Program-made: the position numbers and the translations under genes
NCBI RefSeq assembly: GCF_009996735.1
Contig: NZ_JAACYI010000008.1
Span: 62,001 to 126,000 of the forward strand
DNA length: 64,000 nucleotides
Source of the DNA: Cellulomonas sp. APG4
GTDB lineage: Bacteria; Actinomycetota; Actinomycetes; Actinomycetales; Cellulomonadaceae
Direction: 5' to 3'
The notes under the pieces: generated by a model
The model's database searches: none
What the model saw: the letters and a program-made list of their open reading frames with translations, nothing else
What the model was told of the DNA's origin: nothing
Shown here: positions 1 through 10,690 of the stretch, piece by piece
Numbering within the stretch: position 1 is the stretch's first letter
Layout of the letters: each line of letters opens with the position of its first letter

Positions 1-2033
1 GCCCGCAGGCCGTCGACGTTCTGGCAGTCGGTGCGGTGCACGCTCACGCCGGCCCCGCGCGTGACGAACCCGATGATCTGGTCGCCCGGCACCGGGGTGC
101 AGCACTTCGCGAGCTTCGCCCAGACGTCCCCCGCACCCTGCACGACGACGCCCGCGTCGCCCGAGCGCGCCCGGCGCTGCTGGGCGCCCGGCCGCGCGGT
201 CTCGGCGACGTCCTCCTCCGTCCCCGACTCGCCGCCCATCGACTGCACGAGCTTGTGCACGACGGTCGTCGCCGAGGCCTGGCCCTCGCCGATCGCGGCG
301 TACAGGGCCGAGACGTCCGCGTACCGCATCTCGTTCGCGAGGGTGACGAGGGCCTCGTGGGAAAGGAGCCGCTGGATGGGCAGGTGCTGCTTGCGCATCG
401 CCTTGGCGATCGCGTCCTTGCCGTGCTCGATGGCCTCCTCGCGGCGCTCCTTGGAGAACCACTGGCGGATCTTGTTGCGTGCACGCGGGCTCTTGACGAA
501 GGTCATCCAGTCCCGGCTGGGGCCGGCGGTCTCCGACTTCGAGGTGAGCACGTCGACGACGTCGCCGTTCTCGAGCTCGGAGTCGAGCGGGACCAGCTTG
601 CCGTTGACGCGCGCACCCATGGTCCGGTGGCCCACCTCGGTGTGCACCGCGTAGGCGAAGTCCACCGGCGTCGAGCCCGCCGGCAGCGAGACCACGTCGC
701 CCTTCGGCGTGAACACGAAGACCTCGGCGCCGCGGATCTCGAAGCGCAGCGAGTCGAGGAACTCCGAGGGGTCGGCCGTCTCCCGCTGCCAGTCGACGAG
801 CTGCCGCAGCCACGCCATGTCGCTCGCGGCGTCCACGGCACCGCCGCTCTGCTTGGCGGCCTCCTTGTACTTCCAGTGCGCCGCGACGCCGTACTCCGCA
901 CGGCGGTGCATCTCGTGGGTGCGGATCTGGACCTCGACCGGCTTGCCCCCCGGGCCGATCACGGTCGTGTGCAACGACTGGTAGAGGTTGAACTTTGGCA
1001 TCGCGATGTAGTCCTTGAACCGCCCCGGCACGGGGTTCCATCGCGCGTGCAACGCGCCGAGCGCCGCGTAGCAGTCCCGGACCGAGTCCACCAGCACGCG
1101 CACGCCCACCAGGTCGTAGATGTCGGCGAAGTCGCGGCCCCGCACGATCATCTTCTGGTAGATCGAGTAGTAGTGCTTGGGCCGCCCCGTGACCGTGCAC
1201 TTGATGCGCGCGGCGCGCAGGTCGGCCGTCACCTGCTCGCGGACCACGGACAGGTACTCGTCGCGTGCGGGCGCCCGCTCGGCCACGAGGTGCACGATCT
1301 CGTCGTAGACCTTCGGGTAGAGCGTCGCGAACGAGAGGTCCTCGAGCTCCCACTTGATCGTGTTCATGCCGAGCCGGTGCGCGAGCGGCGCGTAGATCTC
1401 GAGGGTCTCGCGGGCCTTGCGCTCCGCCGACGCCGCGGGCACGAACCGCCACGTGCGCGCGTTGTGCAGCCGGTCCGCGAGCTTGATCACGAGGACCCGG
1501 ATGTCGCGCGACATCGCCACGACCATCTTGCGCACGGTCTCGGCCTGGGCTGCGTCGCCGTAGGTGACCTTGTCCAGCTTGGTCACCCCGTCCACGAGCA
1601 TGGCGATCTCCTCGCCGAAGTCGCGACGCAGGTCGTCCAGCGAGTAGTCCGTGTCCTCGACGGTGTCGTGCAGCAGCGCCGCAGCCAGCGTGGGCGGCGT
1701 CATGCCCAGGTCCGCGAGGATCGTGGCGACGGCGACGGGGTGCGTGATGTACGGGTCGCCACTGCGGCGCAGCTGGCCGCGGTGCGCCTTCTCGGCGACG
1801 CCGTAAGCCCGATCGAGGATCGCGAGATCGGCCTTGGGATGGTTGGCGCGCACCGCGAGCATCAAGGGCTCGAGCGCGGGTGAGCCCTGAGGCGTCCGGC
1901 TGCCGAAGCGCACGAGCCTGGAGCGCACCCGCGAGCCCTCGCGCTCGCGCGGGGCAACGGGAGAGCCGCCCGCGCTCGAGGCACCGGGCACGCTCGTGGT
2001 GGGCGTGCCGGGACCGCTCGTCGAGTCGGCCAT
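1..2033 (-). CDS. relA: Bifunctional (p)ppGpp synthetase/hydrolase RelA/Rel, C-terminus cut by window edge
   Basis: Makes and degrades the alarmone (p)ppGpp in the stringent response. Reading leftward from 2033, the N-terminal HD hydrolase domain shows HDTVED near 1.66 kb. The synthetase domain follows near 0.95-1.2 kb ([13 protein letters not shown], then [12 protein letters not shown]), and a TGS region lies near 0.6-0.75 kb. At the left edge is the zinc-finger/RIS motif [10 protein letters not shown], so only the end of that region and the ACT domain are missing. The ATG at 2033 is preceded by a strong AGGAGGT. It lies downstream of secD-secF-apt, as in Mycobacterium. About 677 codons are visible. 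Confidence 0.95.
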   Translation of the reverse strand, partial: MADSTSGPGTPTTSVPGASSAGGSPVAPREREGSRVRSRLVRFGSRTPQGSPALEPLMLAVRANHPKADLAILDRAYGVAEKAHRGQLRRSGDPYITHPVAVATILADLGMTPPTLAAALLHDTVEDTDYSLDDLRRDFGEEIAMLVDGVTKLDKVTYGDAAQAETVRKMVVAMSRDIRVLVIKLADRLHNARTWRFVPAASAERKARETLEIYAPLAHRLGMNTIKWELEDLSFATLYPKVYDEIVHLVAERAPARDEYLSVVREQVTADLRAARIKCTVTGRPKHYYSIYQKMIVRGRDFADIYDLVGVRVLVDSVRDCYAALGALHARWNPVPGRFKDYIAMPKFNLYQSLHTTVIGPGGKPVEVQIRTHEMHRRAEYGVAAHWKYKEAAKQSGGAVDAASDMAWLRQLVDWQRETADPSEFLDSLRFEIRGAEVFVFTPKGDVVSLPAGSTPVDFAYAVHTEVGHRTMGARVNGKLVPLDSELENGDVVDVLTSKSETAGPSRDWMTFVKSPRARNKIRQWFSKERREEAIEHGKDAIAKAMRKQHLPIQRLLSHEALVTLANEMRYADVSALYAAIGEGQASATTVVHKLVQSMGGESGTEEDVAETARPGAQQRRARSGDAGVVVQGAGDVWAKLAKCCTPVPGDQIIGFVTRGAGVSVHRTDCQNVDGLR

Positions 2034-2115
2034 CACCCACCTCCTGCAGCGTCGATCGTCCGAGTCTAGGCGGCGTGCGGCGAGGGTCGCGCCGTGGGGC
2101 CGTCGGTCGGACGGC

Positions 2116-2667
2116 TCAGCAGCTCAGCAGGACGTCCAGGTCGCGGCCGCCGAGCGCGGCCCGCCCGTCGAGGAACGTGAGCTCCATCAGGAAGGCCAGC
2201 CCCACGACCTCGGCACCGCAACGCTCGAGCAGCTCGACCGTGGCGCCCGCCGTGCCACCTGTCGCGAGCACGTCGTCCACGACGAGCACACGGGCTCCGG
2301 GAGCCACGGCGTCGGCGTGCACCTCGAGCACCGCGCTCCCGTACTCGAGCTCGTAGGCCCCGCTGAGCGTGCGCCCGGGGAGCTTCCCCTCCTTGCGGAC
2401 GGGGACGAAGCCCACGCCGAGCTCGACCGCCACGGGTGCGCCGAGGATGAACCCCCGCGCCTCCATCCCCACCACGAGGTCGACCCGGCCGCGCACGCGC
2501 GCCGCCATGTGCTGGACGACGGCTCGGAACGCGTCGGCATCTGCGAGGAGCGGCGTGATGTCCTTGAAGACGACTCCGGGACGTGGGTGGTCCGGGACGT
2601 CGGTGACGAGCGCGCGGACCCGCTCGGTGAGGTCGCTCGCCCGCTCATCCACCGGGGGCAGCGTCAC
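2116..2667 (-). CDS. apt: Adenine phosphoribosyltransferase
   Basis: Salvages adenine with PRPP to AMP in the cytoplasm. The 183-residue product has the typical length and the PRPP-binding signature [14 protein letters not shown] near residues 127-140. It also has the N-terminal family motif [15 protein letters not shown] and the mid-protein GMEARGF. Its ATG overlaps the secF stop by four bases (ATGA), so translation is probably coupled to secF. relA follows 82 bp downstream, the conserved actinobacterial order secD-secF-apt-relA. Confidence 0.95.
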   Translation of the reverse strand: MTLPPVDERASDLTERVRALVTDVPDHPRPGVVFKDITPLLADADAFRAVVQHMAARVRGRVDLVVGMEARGFILGAPVAVELGVGFVPVRKEGKLPGRTLSGAYELEYGSAVLEVHADAVAPGARVLVVDDVLATGGTAGATVELLERCGAEVVGLAFLMELTFLDGRAALGGRDLDVLLSC

Positions 2668-3764
2668 GGCCGGCGCCCGGGGCGACGGCGCCGCGGCTGT
2701 GCACGGGAGCCGAGGTGCTGACCGGGGACCAGCGCACCCACGTGCACGCGCTCGTGACCGGCGTCGGATCCGTCGGTCGCGCCGGCCTCCGCGCGCAGCC
2801 GGTGGATCATCGCGGTGTGCTCGGCGACGCGTGGCTCACGCTCTCGCATCCAGACCAGGAGCGGCGTCGCGACGAACACGGACGAGAAGGTGCCGACGAG
2901 GATGCCGATGAACAGCGCGAGTGCGATGTCGCGCAGCGTCCCCGCCCCCAGCAGGAAGGCACCGATGAAGAGGATCGCCGCCACGGGCAGGACCGCGACG
3001 ACCGACGTGTTGATCGACCGCACCAGCGTCTGGTTGACCGCGAGGTTGGCGAGCTCGCCGTAGGTGTAGCGACGCTGGTCGAGCGCGGGCGCCACGTTCT
3101 CACGCACCTTGTCGAACACCACGACGGTGTCGTAGAGCGAGTACCCGAGGATCGTGAGGAAGCCGATCACTGTCGCGGGCGTGACCTCCCAGCCGATGCC
3201 GGCGTAGAGCCCGACGGTGATGACCAGGTCGTGCAGCAGCGCGACGATGGCCGCCGCGGCCATGCGCCAGTCACGGAAGTAGACCGTCATCACGAGAGCG
3301 ACGAGGCCCAGGAAGATGACGAGGGCCCGGAGCGCCTTGCTGGTGACGTCGTCGCCCCAGGTCGGACCGATCGACGTGGTGCTGATCTCGGCAGGGTCCA
3401 CCTCGTAGGCAGCCGCCAGGGCGGCCTCGAGGTCGTCCGAGGTCTCCTTGTCGATGCTGAGCGTCTGGACGCGCACCGAGTCGCCGCCGAGGGACGAGAC
3501 ACGCGGCGCCTCGTCCCCGACGATCGACGTCACCGCGTCGATCGCGGGCTGCTGCTCGGTGGTCGCTGCCCCCGAGATCGTCAGCTCCGCGCCACCGCGG
3601 AACTCGATGCCGGTGTTGAGCCCCCGCAGGAGCAGCAGGCCGGTCGACGCCGCGAGCACGACCAGCGAGATCACGAACCACGTGCGGCGGCGGCCGACGA
3701 TGTCGTACGAGCGGGCGCCCGAGTAGAGCTCGTTGCCCCAGCGGGACATGCGCGACGCGGCCAT
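2664..3764 (-). CDS. secF: Protein translocase subunit SecF
   Basis: Membrane partner of SecD; the pair uses the proton gradient to pull secreted proteins out of the SecYEG channel. The 366-residue product has a first membrane helix at about residues 27-47, the [10 protein letters not shown] motif and an extracytoplasmic domain. Five further helices follow, with the [17 protein letters not shown] signature typical of SecF. The ATG at 3764 shares one base with the SecD stop (TGATG), so the two are translationally coupled. The C-terminal tail after the last helix is polar and unconserved. Confidence 0.95.
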   Translation of the reverse strand: MAASRMSRWGNELYSGARSYDIVGRRRTWFVISLVVLAASTGLLLLRGLNTGIEFRGGAELTISGAATTEQQPAIDAVTSIVGDEAPRVSSLGGDSVRVQTLSIDKETSDDLEAALAAAYEVDPAEISTTSIGPTWGDDVTSKALRALVIFLGLVALVMTVYFRDWRMAAAAIVALLHDLVITVGLYAGIGWEVTPATVIGFLTILGYSLYDTVVVFDKVRENVAPALDQRRYTYGELANLAVNQTLVRSINTSVVAVLPVAAILFIGAFLLGAGTLRDIALALFIGILVGTFSSVFVATPLLVWMREREPRVAEHTAMIHRLRAEAGATDGSDAGHERVHVGALVPGQHLGSRAQPRRRRPGRRP

Positions 3765-5671
3765 CAGAGGTCCTTCCCGTCGGTGCCGGCATCGCCCTCG
3801 GGCGCGGGCGCCGGAGCCCCTGCAGCGGCACGACGCTCGGCCGCGCGACGCTCGGCGATGGTCATGCGTCCCGCCGCGACGGGCTCGCCGTCGGTGCTCG
3901 GCGACGGAGCCGAGGCCGAGGCCGGGCGCGCGGGAGCTCCCCGGTCCGCGGGCTGACCGGCGGCGACCACACGGCCCCGGCCGACGTAGCGCGAGCGGCC
4001 ACCCAGCTGCTCCGGGTCGAGACCCGACAGGCGGTGCCCCTGGCCGAAGAAGCGGGTCCGCGCGAGCAGGAGCATCAGCGGGTGGGTGAAGAGGAAGACG
4101 ACCACGAGGTCGACCACGGTCGTCAGGCCGAGCGTGAACGCGAATCCACGCACCCCACCCACCGCGAGGAAGTACAGGACCACCGCGGCGAGGAAGCTGA
4201 TCGCGTCGGAGGCCAGGATCGTGCGCCGCGCACGGGTCCAGGCCGCATCCACGGCTGCGACGAGCGTCCGGCCGTCGCGCAGCTCGTCGCGGATGCGTTC
4301 GAAGTAGACGATGAACGAGTCCGCCGTGATGCCGATCGCGACGATCAGGCCGGCGACGCCGGCCAGGCTCAGGCGGTAGCCCTGGACCCACGACAGCAAC
4401 GCGATCAAGCCGTAGCTCACGAGGCCGGCGACGACGAGCGACCCGATGGTCACGAGGCCGAGACCCCGGTACTGCGCCAGGGAGTACAGCGCCACGAGTG
4501 CGAGGCCGATCGCTCCCGCGAGCAGCCCGCGCTCGAGCTGCTCGGAGCCGAGCGTCGCCGAGATCTGCTGCTCGCTCTGCACCTCGAACGTGAGCGGGAG
4601 CGAGCCGAAGCTGAGCTGGCGCGCGAGCGTGCCGGCGCTCTCGCGGTCGAAGTCGCCCGAGATCTCCGCGTTCCCGTCAGGGATCACCGTGTTCACGGAG
4701 GGGGCCGAGATCACCAGCCCGTCGAGCACCATCGCGAACTGGTTGCGGGGCGGCTCGAGCGAGAGCAGGCGCGTCGTGACGTCGCGGAACGTCCTCGTCC
4801 CCTCGCCGTCGAAGCTCAGGTTCACGACCCACTCGTTGGTGACGGCCCCGGTCTGCGTGACGCGCAGGCCCGACGTGGCGTCGTCGATGCTCGTGCCCTC
4901 GACTTCGACCGGGCCGAGCAGGTACTTCGCGAAGCCGGAGGCATCGCACGCGACGACCGCGGCGTCCTCGGGGCCCACGAGGTCCGGCCCACCGGTGAGG
5001 TTCGCCTCGTCGGTGCAGTCGTAGGCCTCGAACTCGGCCGCGAGCTCGTCCGTCACCCATGCCAGGTCGCTCGGGTCCGCAGGCTCCGGCGCCTCAGCCG
5101 CGGGCTCCTCGGCGGCGGGCTCCTCGGCCGCCGGGTCCTCGGTCGCGGGCTCCTCGGTGGCCGACCCGTCCGCATCCTCGGTCGCCGGGTCCTCGGTCGC
5201 CGGGTCCTCCGCCGCAGGGTCCTCGGTGGCGGTGCCCTCGTCCGCAGCAGGGTCCTCGACCGCCGTCGTCGCCTCCGGGCCGCTGACGGCCAGCACGGGG
5301 CGGAACAGCATGCGCGCCGACTGGCGCACGAGGTCCAGCGTCTCCTCGCTCGGGGTGCCCGGGAGGGCCACGACGATGTTGCGGCCGCCCTGGCTCGTGA
5401 TCTCCGCCTCCGCGACGCCCGAGGCGTCGACGCGCTGCCGGATGATGTCGATGGCCTGGGCGATCGTCTCCTCGTCGATCTCGACGTCCTCGTCGGAGAC
5501 CGGCGTCAGGATGATCTGCGTGCCACCCTCGAGGTCGAGGGCGAGCTTGGGCGTCAGCGAGGCGTTCGACCACTGCGTGCCTGCGAGCAGGCCGCCGAAC
5601 ATCAGCAGGATGAGGACGCCCAGCGTCACCAGCGTGCGCACCGGTCGACGTCGGGTCGGGGTTGTTGCCAC
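3764..5671 (-). CDS. secD: Protein translocase subunit SecD with acidic low-complexity insert
   Basis: Export accessory subunit, 635 residues. One N-terminal helix (about 13-31) is followed by LALDLEGGTQI, a large extracytoplasmic domain and a C-terminal bundle of membrane helices containing GITADSFIVYFERIRDE. Residues about 136-203 are an unusual run of Ala, Glu, Pro, Thr and Asp in DPAAEDPATE-like repeats, inserted in the extracytoplasmic domain. The GTG start at 5671 has only a weak purine-rich upstream stretch. It is followed directly by secF and preceded by yajC. Confidence 0.95.
   Translation of the reverse strand: MATTPTRRRPVRTLVTLGVLILLMFGGLLAGTQWSNASLTPKLALDLEGGTQIILTPVSDEDVEIDEETIAQAIDIIRQRVDASGVAEAEITSQGGRNIVVALPGTPSEETLDLVRQSARMLFRPVLAVSGPEATTAVEDPAADEGTATEDPAAEDPATEDPATEDADGSATEEPATEDPAAEEPAAEEPAAEAPEPADPSDLAWVTDELAAEFEAYDCTDEANLTGGPDLVGPEDAAVVACDASGFAKYLLGPVEVEGTSIDDATSGLRVTQTGAVTNEWVVNLSFDGEGTRTFRDVTTRLLSLEPPRNQFAMVLDGLVISAPSVNTVIPDGNAEISGDFDRESAGTLARQLSFGSLPLTFEVQSEQQISATLGSEQLERGLLAGAIGLALVALYSLAQYRGLGLVTIGSLVVAGLVSYGLIALLSWVQGYRLSLAGVAGLIVAIGITADSFIVYFERIRDELRDGRTLVAAVDAAWTRARRTILASDAISFLAAVVLYFLAVGGVRGFAFTLGLTTVVDLVVVFLFTHPLMLLLARTRFFGQGHRLSGLDPEQLGGRSRYVGRGRVVAAGQPADRGAPARPASASAPSPSTDGEPVAAGRMTIAERRAAERRAAAGAPAPAPEGDAGTDGKDL
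5063..5266 (-). repeat. In-frame GAGGACCC/GAGGAGCC-type short tandem repeats inside secD
   Basis: Degenerate short repeats encode the secD residues about 136-203, built from Asp/Glu-Pro-Ala-Ala/Thr-Glu units. The reading frame is kept throughout, so this is a coding repeat and not an array of spacers. Repeat number is likely to vary between strains by slippage; that is inference. Confidence 0.8.
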
Positions 5672-5723
5672 GGAGTGTCTTCTCTCGTCCTTCGGGGCGC
5701 CGACCGTCGGGCGCCCGTGTGCG

Positions 5724-6095
5724 TCAGCGGCGCTCGTCGTCCTCGGGGCGCGTGAGGCCGGAGGCGTCGTCCGGGACCTCGACGTCGTCGACGTCGTCGT
5801 CCTCGAGGTCCTCGTCCTCGACGTCCTCGTCGTCCTCGTCGACCGGCGGCTCGACGAGCTTCGCGATCGCCGGCCGCAGCCAGCGGCTCGTGACGCCCGG
5901 GGCGGTCTCGAGGGTGATGACCTCGTCGTCGACCGCGAGGATCGTGCCGAACATGCCCGAGCCGGTCATGACCTCCTGACCGGGCGCGAGGTTCTCGCGG
6001 AAGGCCGCGGCCTCCTTCTGCTGCTTTCGGGTGCGGCTCGACATCCAGAAGAGCGCCACGATGCCGAGCAGCATCACGAGGAGGATCGGGTCCAT
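5724..6095 (-). CDS. yajC: Preprotein translocase accessory subunit YajC
   Basis: Small single-span membrane protein that associates with SecDF. The N-terminus is one hydrophobic helix (DPILLVMLLGIVALFWM), followed by RKQQKEAAAFRENLAPGQEVMT, the family hallmark. An unusually long Asp/Glu-rich tail follows from about residue 85. I chose the ATG at 6095 (123 residues) over a GTG at 6107, because AGGA lies only two bases before that GTG but well spaced for the ATG. It lies 52 bp upstream of secD. Confidence 0.9.
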   Translation of the reverse strand: MDPILLVMLLGIVALFWMSSRTRKQQKEAAAFRENLAPGQEVMTGSGMFGTILAVDDEVITLETAPGVTSRWLRPAIAKLVEPPVDEDDEDVEDEDLEDDDVDDVEVPDDASGLTRPEDDERR

Positions 6096-6195
6096 CGGAA
6101 GTCTCACGTCCTATCGGGGTTGCGACCGCGCGAAGTCTAGGGGACCCGCGTCCTGCTGCCCTAACGCCGCGGCGCGTGCCGCGGTTCCCCGCGAC

Positions 6196-7251
6196 TCAGC
6201 CGAACAGCGTGTCCGCGCCGCCGGGCACGGGCGCCTCGAGGCCCAGGTGCTCCCACGTGCGCGGCGTCGCCACGCGACCTCGCGGTGTCCGACCGAGCAG
6301 GCCCTCGCGCACCAGGAACGGCTCGGCGACCGTCTCGACCGTCTCGGCCTCCTCCCCCACCGCGACCGCCAGCGTCGCGAGCCCCACCGGACCGCCGCCG
6401 AAGCGGGTGCACAACGCCCGGAGCACAGCGCGGTCGAGCCGGTCGAGTCCCAGCGCGTCGACCTCGTAGACCTCGAGGGCGGCACGTGCCGCCCGGCGGT
6501 CCAGGGTGCCGTCGCCGCGCACCTGCGCCCAGTCGCGCACGCGTCGCAGCAGCCGGTTCGCGATGCGCGGGGTCCCCCGCGACCGACGCGCGATCTCCGC
6601 AGCGGCGTCGGCGTGCAGCTCGACCTCGAGCAGACCCGCCGAGCGCGCGAGCACGCGCTCGAGCTCGTCGTCCGCGTAGAAGTCGAGGTGACCCGTGAAC
6701 CCGAACCGGTCGCGCAACGGCGCAGGCAGCAGGCCGGCACGCGTCGTCGCGCCCACGACGGTGAAGGGAGGCAACGAGAGACCGATCGCGTTCGCACCTG
6801 CACCCTTGCCCACGACGACGTCGACCCGGAAGTCCTCCATCGCGACGTACAGGAGCTCCTCGGCGGGCCGGGCGAGACGGTGGATCTCGTCGATGAAGAG
6901 CACCTCACCCTCCTCGAGGGACGAGAGCACGGCAGCGAGGTCCCCCGCGTGCTGGATCGCGGGGCCCGAGGTGACGCGCACCGACGCGCCGAGCTCGGCC
7001 GCGATGATCATCGCGAGCGTCGTCTTGCCGAGCCCCGGGGGGCCCGACAGCAGCACGTGGTCGGGCGCACGCCCGCGGCCGAGGGCCGCGTGCAGCACGA
7101 GCTCGAGCTGCTCGCGCACCACGCGCTGACCGACGAACTCGGCCAGCCTTCGCGGCCTGAGGGCGGCCTCGGCCGCGCGCTCGAGGTCCTCCGCCCCAGG
7201 GGCCACCACGCGCTCGGTCACGACGTCCTCGTGTGCGTCGTCCTCAGCCAC
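6196..7251 (-). CDS. ruvB: Holliday junction branch migration helicase RuvB
   Basis: AAA+ motor that drives branch migration with RuvA. Visible motifs are [12 protein letters not shown], the Walker A sequence GPPGLGKTT, Walker [10 protein letters not shown], sensor GATTRAG, the arginine-finger region PLRDRFG and the C-terminal winged helix. The GTG at 7251 is preferred because GGGAGG sits upstream at normal spacing; this gives 351 residues and an 8-base overlap with ruvA. Last of ruvC-ruvA-ruvB. Confidence 0.95.
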   Translation of the reverse strand: MAEDDAHEDVVTERVVAPGAEDLERAAEAALRPRRLAEFVGQRVVREQLELVLHAALGRGRAPDHVLLSGPPGLGKTTLAMIIAAELGASVRVTSGPAIQHAGDLAAVLSSLEEGEVLFIDEIHRLARPAEELLYVAMEDFRVDVVVGKGAGANAIGLSLPPFTVVGATTRAGLLPAPLRDRFGFTGHLDFYADDELERVLARSAGLLEVELHADAAAEIARRSRGTPRIANRLLRRVRDWAQVRGDGTLDRRAARAALEVYEVDALGLDRLDRAVLRALCTRFGGGPVGLATLAVAVGEEAETVETVAEPFLVREGLLGRTPRGRVATPRTWEHLGLEAPVPGGADTLFG

Positions 7252-7852
7252 GGCCACCTCCCAGCACCCGCAGAGCGCCGCGGAGCACCGCCGCGACGTC
7301 CACCGCCTCGACCGCTCCCGCGTCCACGGGCACCACCTGCTCGACGGCGTCCTGCGCCGCGCGCTGGTTCCAGCCGAGGCCCACGAGTGCCTCGACCACC
7401 TCGCCGCGCCGGTCCGGGACGGCCGGGGCGACCGCCGCAGCCGTCGGGACAGGCGCACCCAGCCGGTCGCCCAGCTCGAGCACGATGCGCTGCGCGCCCT
7501 TGCGTCCGATCCCGGGCACGCGCTGGAGCGCCGCGAGGTCCTCGTCGAGCACCGCGCGGCGCAGACCGTCGGGCGTGTGCACCGCGAGCATCGCGAGGGC
7601 GAGGCGGGGACCGACGCCGCTGACGGTCTGCAACGTCTCGAACACGTCGCGCTCGTCGGCGTCCGCGAAGCCGTAGAGGGTGATCGACTCCTCGCGAACC
7701 ACCAGGGAGGTCGCGAGATCGGCCTCGTGCCCCGTCCGCAGGCCGGCGAGAGTGGCCGGCGTCGCGTAGGCGAGCAGCCCCACGCCACCGACCTCGACCA
7801 CCGCGGCGTCGAGCCGCACCTGCAGCACGCGGCCACGCAGCGACGCGATCAT
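7244..7852 (-). CDS. ruvA: Holliday junction DNA helicase subunit RuvA
   Basis: Binds four-way junctions and loads RuvB. The product is 202 residues, starting [12 protein letters not shown]. It has the helix-hairpin-helix segments [13 protein letters not shown] and [17 protein letters not shown], and a C-terminal three-helix domain that contacts RuvB. The ATG at 7852 has GGGAGGG at good spacing. It lies 53 bp downstream of ruvC and overlaps ruvB. Confidence 0.95.
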   Translation of the reverse strand: MIASLRGRVLQVRLDAAVVEVGGVGLLAYATPATLAGLRTGHEADLATSLVVREESITLYGFADADERDVFETLQTVSGVGPRLALAMLAVHTPDGLRRAVLDEDLAALQRVPGIGRKGAQRIVLELGDRLGAPVPTAAAVAPAVPDRRGEVVEALVGLGWNQRAAQDAVEQVVPVDAGAVEAVDVAAVLRGALRVLGGGRG

Positions 7853-7905
7853 GCACCCTCCCGGTCCGAACACCTGTACGACGCCGTCACCGTAGCAGCG
7901 AGTCG

Positions 7906-8484
7906 TCAGCGCGCCGCCGAGCGGGCGCGGCGTGCCGAGGCCTCGGCTGCGGCCCAGGCGCGTTGTGCCGCCGTGCCCCGCGTCGCGGTGGTGCTCGCGG
8001 GCCCGCTCGCGGTGCCCGCGCGCCAGAGGTGGCAGATCCCGAGGGCGAGCGCATCGGCGGCGTCGGCCGGTCGTGGCAGGTCGGCCAGCCCGAGGATCCG
8101 GGCGACCATCTGCTGCACCTGCGCCTTGTCGGCGCGTCCGCTGCCCGTCACGGCGGCCTTGACCTCGCTCGGGGTGTGGAGCGCGACGGGGATGCCACGT
8201 CGCGCCGCGGCCGCCATGACCACGCCCGAGACCTGCGCCGTGCCCATCACCGTGCGCACGTTGTGCTGCGCGAACACGCGCTCGAGCGCGACGCCGTCGG
8301 GCCTGTGCTGGTCGAGCCACTCCTCGACGACCGTGCCGATCGCGTGGAGCCGCACCGCGACGTCGTCGTCGACCGCCGACCTCGCGACGCCGACCGCGAC
8401 GAGACCGACGCGCCGCCCGGGCCGGGCGTCGACGACGCCGAGCCCGCAGCGGGTCAGACCGGGGTCGACTCCGAGCACGCGCAC
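7906..8484 (-). CDS. ruvC: Crossover junction endodeoxyribonuclease RuvC
   Basis: Resolves Holliday junctions. The N-terminus [13 protein letters not shown] carries the first catalytic Asp, ALERVF the Glu, and [12 protein letters not shown] the C-terminal acidic pair. From the GTG at 8484 the product is 192 residues, with an Ala/Arg-rich tail; a second in-frame GTG lies two codons later. The Shine-Dalgarno is weak. I looked for a LexA-type palindrome upstream and saw none. Confidence 0.93.
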   Translation of the reverse strand: MRVLGVDPGLTRCGLGVVDARPGRRVGLVAVGVARSAVDDDVAVRLHAIGTVVEEWLDQHRPDGVALERVFAQHNVRTVMGTAQVSGVVMAAAARRGIPVALHTPSEVKAAVTGSGRADKAQVQQMVARILGLADLPRPADAADALALGICHLWRAGTASGPASTTATRGTAAQRAWAAAEASARRARSAAR

Positions 8485-8559
8485 CGGACCAGTGTCACAG
8501 GCTCGCGGGGTCGCGGAGCGACGCCACACCGGCCCACGCGCCGCCGTCGCGGCAGGGCG

Positions 8560-9321
8560 TCAGTCCTCGGCGTCGAGCTCGGCCATGACCTCGTCGGACG
8601 CGTCGAAGTTCGCGAACACGTCCTGGACGTCGTCGCTGTCCTCGAGCGCCTCGATCAGCCGCAGGATCTTGCGTGCACCCTCGACGTCGACCTCGACCTG
8701 CGTCGCCGGGACGAACTGCGCCTCGGCCGAGTCGTAGTCGATGCCCGCGTCCTGGAGCGCGGTGCGCACGGCGACGACGTCCGTCGCCTCGCTCATGACC
8801 TCGAAAGCCTCGCCCAGGTCGTTGACCTCCTCGGCGCCGGCGTCGAGCACGGCAGCGAGCACGTCGTCCTCGGTGAGACCGTCCGTCTTCGGCACGATCA
8901 CGACCCCGCGCCGCGAGAAGAGGTACGACACCGAGCCCGGGTCGGCCATGGTGCCGCCGTTGCGCGTGAACGCGACGCGCACGTCGGACGCGGCGCGGTT
9001 GCGGTTGTCGGTGAGGCACTCGACGAGCACCGCGATGCCGCCCGGTCCGTAGCCCTCGTACATGATCGTCTGGTAGTCCGCACCGCCGGCCTCGGCACCC
9101 GACCCGCGCTTGACGGCGCGGTCGATGTTGTCGTTCGGCACCGACGACTTCTTGGCCTTCTGGATCGCGTCGTACAGCGTCGGGTTCCCCGCGGGGTCAC
9201 CGCCACCCACGCGGGCCGCGACCTCGATGTTCTTGATCAGCTTGGCGAAGAGCTTGCCGCGCCGCGCATCGATGACGGCCTTCTTGTGCTTGGTGGTGGC
9301 CCACTTGGAGTGACCTGACAT
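8560..9321 (-). CDS. yebC: YebC/PmpR family DNA-binding regulatory protein
   Basis: 253 residues beginning [22 protein letters not shown], the hallmark N-terminus of the YebC/TACO1 family, with the internal stretch YEGYGPGG. Members bind DNA as regulators; some family members act in translation. Its place between pdxT and ruvC is the same as in Mycobacterium. The gap to pdxT is 12 bp, so they are probably cotranscribed. Confidence 0.93.
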   Translation of the reverse strand: MSGHSKWATTKHKKAVIDARRGKLFAKLIKNIEVAARVGGGDPAGNPTLYDAIQKAKKSSVPNDNIDRAVKRGSGAEAGGADYQTIMYEGYGPGGIAVLVECLTDNRNRAASDVRVAFTRNGGTMADPGSVSYLFSRRGVVIVPKTDGLTEDDVLAAVLDAGAEEVNDLGEAFEVMSEATDVVAVRTALQDAGIDYDSAEAQFVPATQVEVDVEGARKILRLIEALEDSDDVQDVFANFDASDEVMAELDAED

Positions 9322-9333
9322 ACGTCGAACCCC

Positions 9334-9957
9334 TCAACCGCGGTCGGTGACGATCTGGACGAACAGGTGGTGCAGACGGTGGTCCCCGCTGATCTCGGGG
9401 TGGAAGGACGTCGCGAGGACGTCGCGCTGGCGCACCGCGACGATCCTACCGGCGGCCGGGCCCGTGCCGACCGTCGCCAGCACCCGGACGTCCGGCCCCG
9501 CCTGCTCGACCCAGGGCGCCCGGATGAAGACGGCGTGCACAGGGTCCTGCGCACTGTCCGGGACGCCGTCGACCACCAGGTCGGTCTCGAACGAGTCCAC
9601 CTGGCGGCCGAACGCGTTGCGCCGCACGGTCACGTCGAGGCCGCCGAGCGTGCGCTGCCCGTGCGCCCCACCCTCGAGCCGGTCCGCGAGCAGGATCATC
9701 CCGGCGCACGACCCGAAGGCCGGGAGCCCGTCCCGCACCGCCGCCTGCAGCGGCTCGAAGAGCTCGAACACGCGCAGCAGCTTCTCGATCGTCGTCGACT
9801 CGCCGCCCGGCAGCACGATCCCGTCGACCGTCGCGAGCTCGGCGGCCCGACGCACGGGGACGGCCCGCGCCCCGGCGCTCTCGAGGGCGGACGCGTGCTC
9901 GCGGACGTCGCCCTGCAGGGCGAGGACGCCGATCGTGGGTGCGGGGGTGCTGGTCAC
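9334..9957 (-). CDS. pdxT: Pyridoxal 5'-phosphate synthase glutaminase subunit PdxT
   Basis: Releases ammonia from glutamine and passes it to PdxS for PLP synthesis. The 207-residue class-I-like amidotransferase has the oxyanion motif LPGGEST, the nucleophile Cys in GSCAGM and the His-Glu dyad in SFHPE. The start is GTG without a Shine-Dalgarno, and TAGGAT ends 8 nt before it, which suggests a leaderless message. Its partner pdxS lies 2.6 kb away, beyond kynU and a NUDIX gene, instead of next to it. Confidence 0.95.
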   Translation of the reverse strand: MTSTPAPTIGVLALQGDVREHASALESAGARAVPVRRAAELATVDGIVLPGGESTTIEKLLRVFELFEPLQAAVRDGLPAFGSCAGMILLADRLEGGAHGQRTLGGLDVTVRRNAFGRQVDSFETDLVVDGVPDSAQDPVHAVFIRAPWVEQAGPDVRVLATVGTGPAAGRIVAVRQRDVLATSFHPEISGDHRLHHLFVQIVTDRG

Positions 9958-10006
9958 GTCGCGCGATCCTACGTGCCGGGTCGCGTCGGAGCCCTATCGT
10001 CGGCAC

Positions 10007-10690
10007 ATGGCCTCGTCCTCCGTCCCACCACCGACCACAGCGCCGGGAGGTCCGCCCCCGCGCCGGAACCTGCGCGGCGCCCGGGCGCTCACCTTCGGCG
10101 GGGTCGCGGCGCTCGCACTCGCCGTCGTTGTCGGCGGCCTCGCCGTGGTCCTGGCCCTGCGCACGCTGCCGACCGACGTCCTCGACCGTCACGGCGACGA
10201 CGGGGCGGGCGTGCTGGTCGCCGTCCCCGTCCCCGGCTCGGGGTCCGTCGAGCTCTCACCCGGCGACCACGCGGTCTACCTCGCACGCCCCGCAGGTGCC
10301 GGGGCCACGCCGAGCGCCCAGGACGCGCTCACCGTGACGGGGCCCGACGGCGAGCCCGTGCGACTGCGCTCCCCCGGCGTCTCGGGCGAGACGACGATGG
10401 GCGGCACCACGGCCTCGACGATCACGGGGTTCAGCGCGGACGTCGCAGGGACGTACACCGTCACTGCCGTCGCCGACGGGCTGCCGGACGACGCGCGCGT
10501 GCTGGTGGTGACCGACGCAGGCTTCGGGACCTTCTTCGGCGGGCTCGCCGGGACGATCGCGGGCGTCTTCACCGCGGTCGTCCTCGGCATCGTGGGCGTG
10601 ACCCTCACGGTCACCGGCGGCGTGCTCTGGTACCTGAGGACGCGCCCCACCCGTCCGGCGGGTGCCGTCGGGCCCGGAGGTGCCGCGTGA
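10007..10690 (+). CDS. Two-pass membrane protein of unknown function, coupled to kynU
   Basis: I do not recognise a family. The 227-residue product has a Pro-rich cytoplasmic start, a membrane helix at about 27-52 and an outer domain of about 120 residues that looks beta-rich (Gly, Ser, Thr, Val). A second helix follows at about 178-205, then a short Arg/Pro tail. Its GTGA overlap with kynU implies coupled translation. TATCGT ends 6 nt before the ATG with no Shine-Dalgarno, so the transcript may be leaderless. Confidence 0.75.
   Translation: MASSSVPPPTTAPGGPPPRRNLRGARALTFGGVAALALAVVVGGLAVVLALRTLPTDVLDRHGDDGAGVLVAVPVPGSGSVELSPGDHAVYLARPAGAGATPSAQDALTVTGPDGEPVRLRSPGVSGETTMGGTTASTITGFSADVAGTYTVTAVADGLPDDARVLVVTDAGFGTFFGGLAGTIAGVFTAVVLGIVGVTLTVTGGVLWYLRTRPTRPAGAVGPGGAA

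Noticed and set aside
36..1883. 615-codon plus-strand reading frame opposite relA
   Set aside because: Arg/His-rich shadow of the GC-rich antisense strand; relA motifs on the other strand are unambiguous.
5063..5266. Short repeats that might be read as a CRISPR array
   Set aside because: Units are degenerate, have no regular spacers, and keep the secD frame.
8485..8560. LexA/SOS box expected before ruvC
   Set aside because: No GAAC-N4-GTTC type palindrome is present in the interval.
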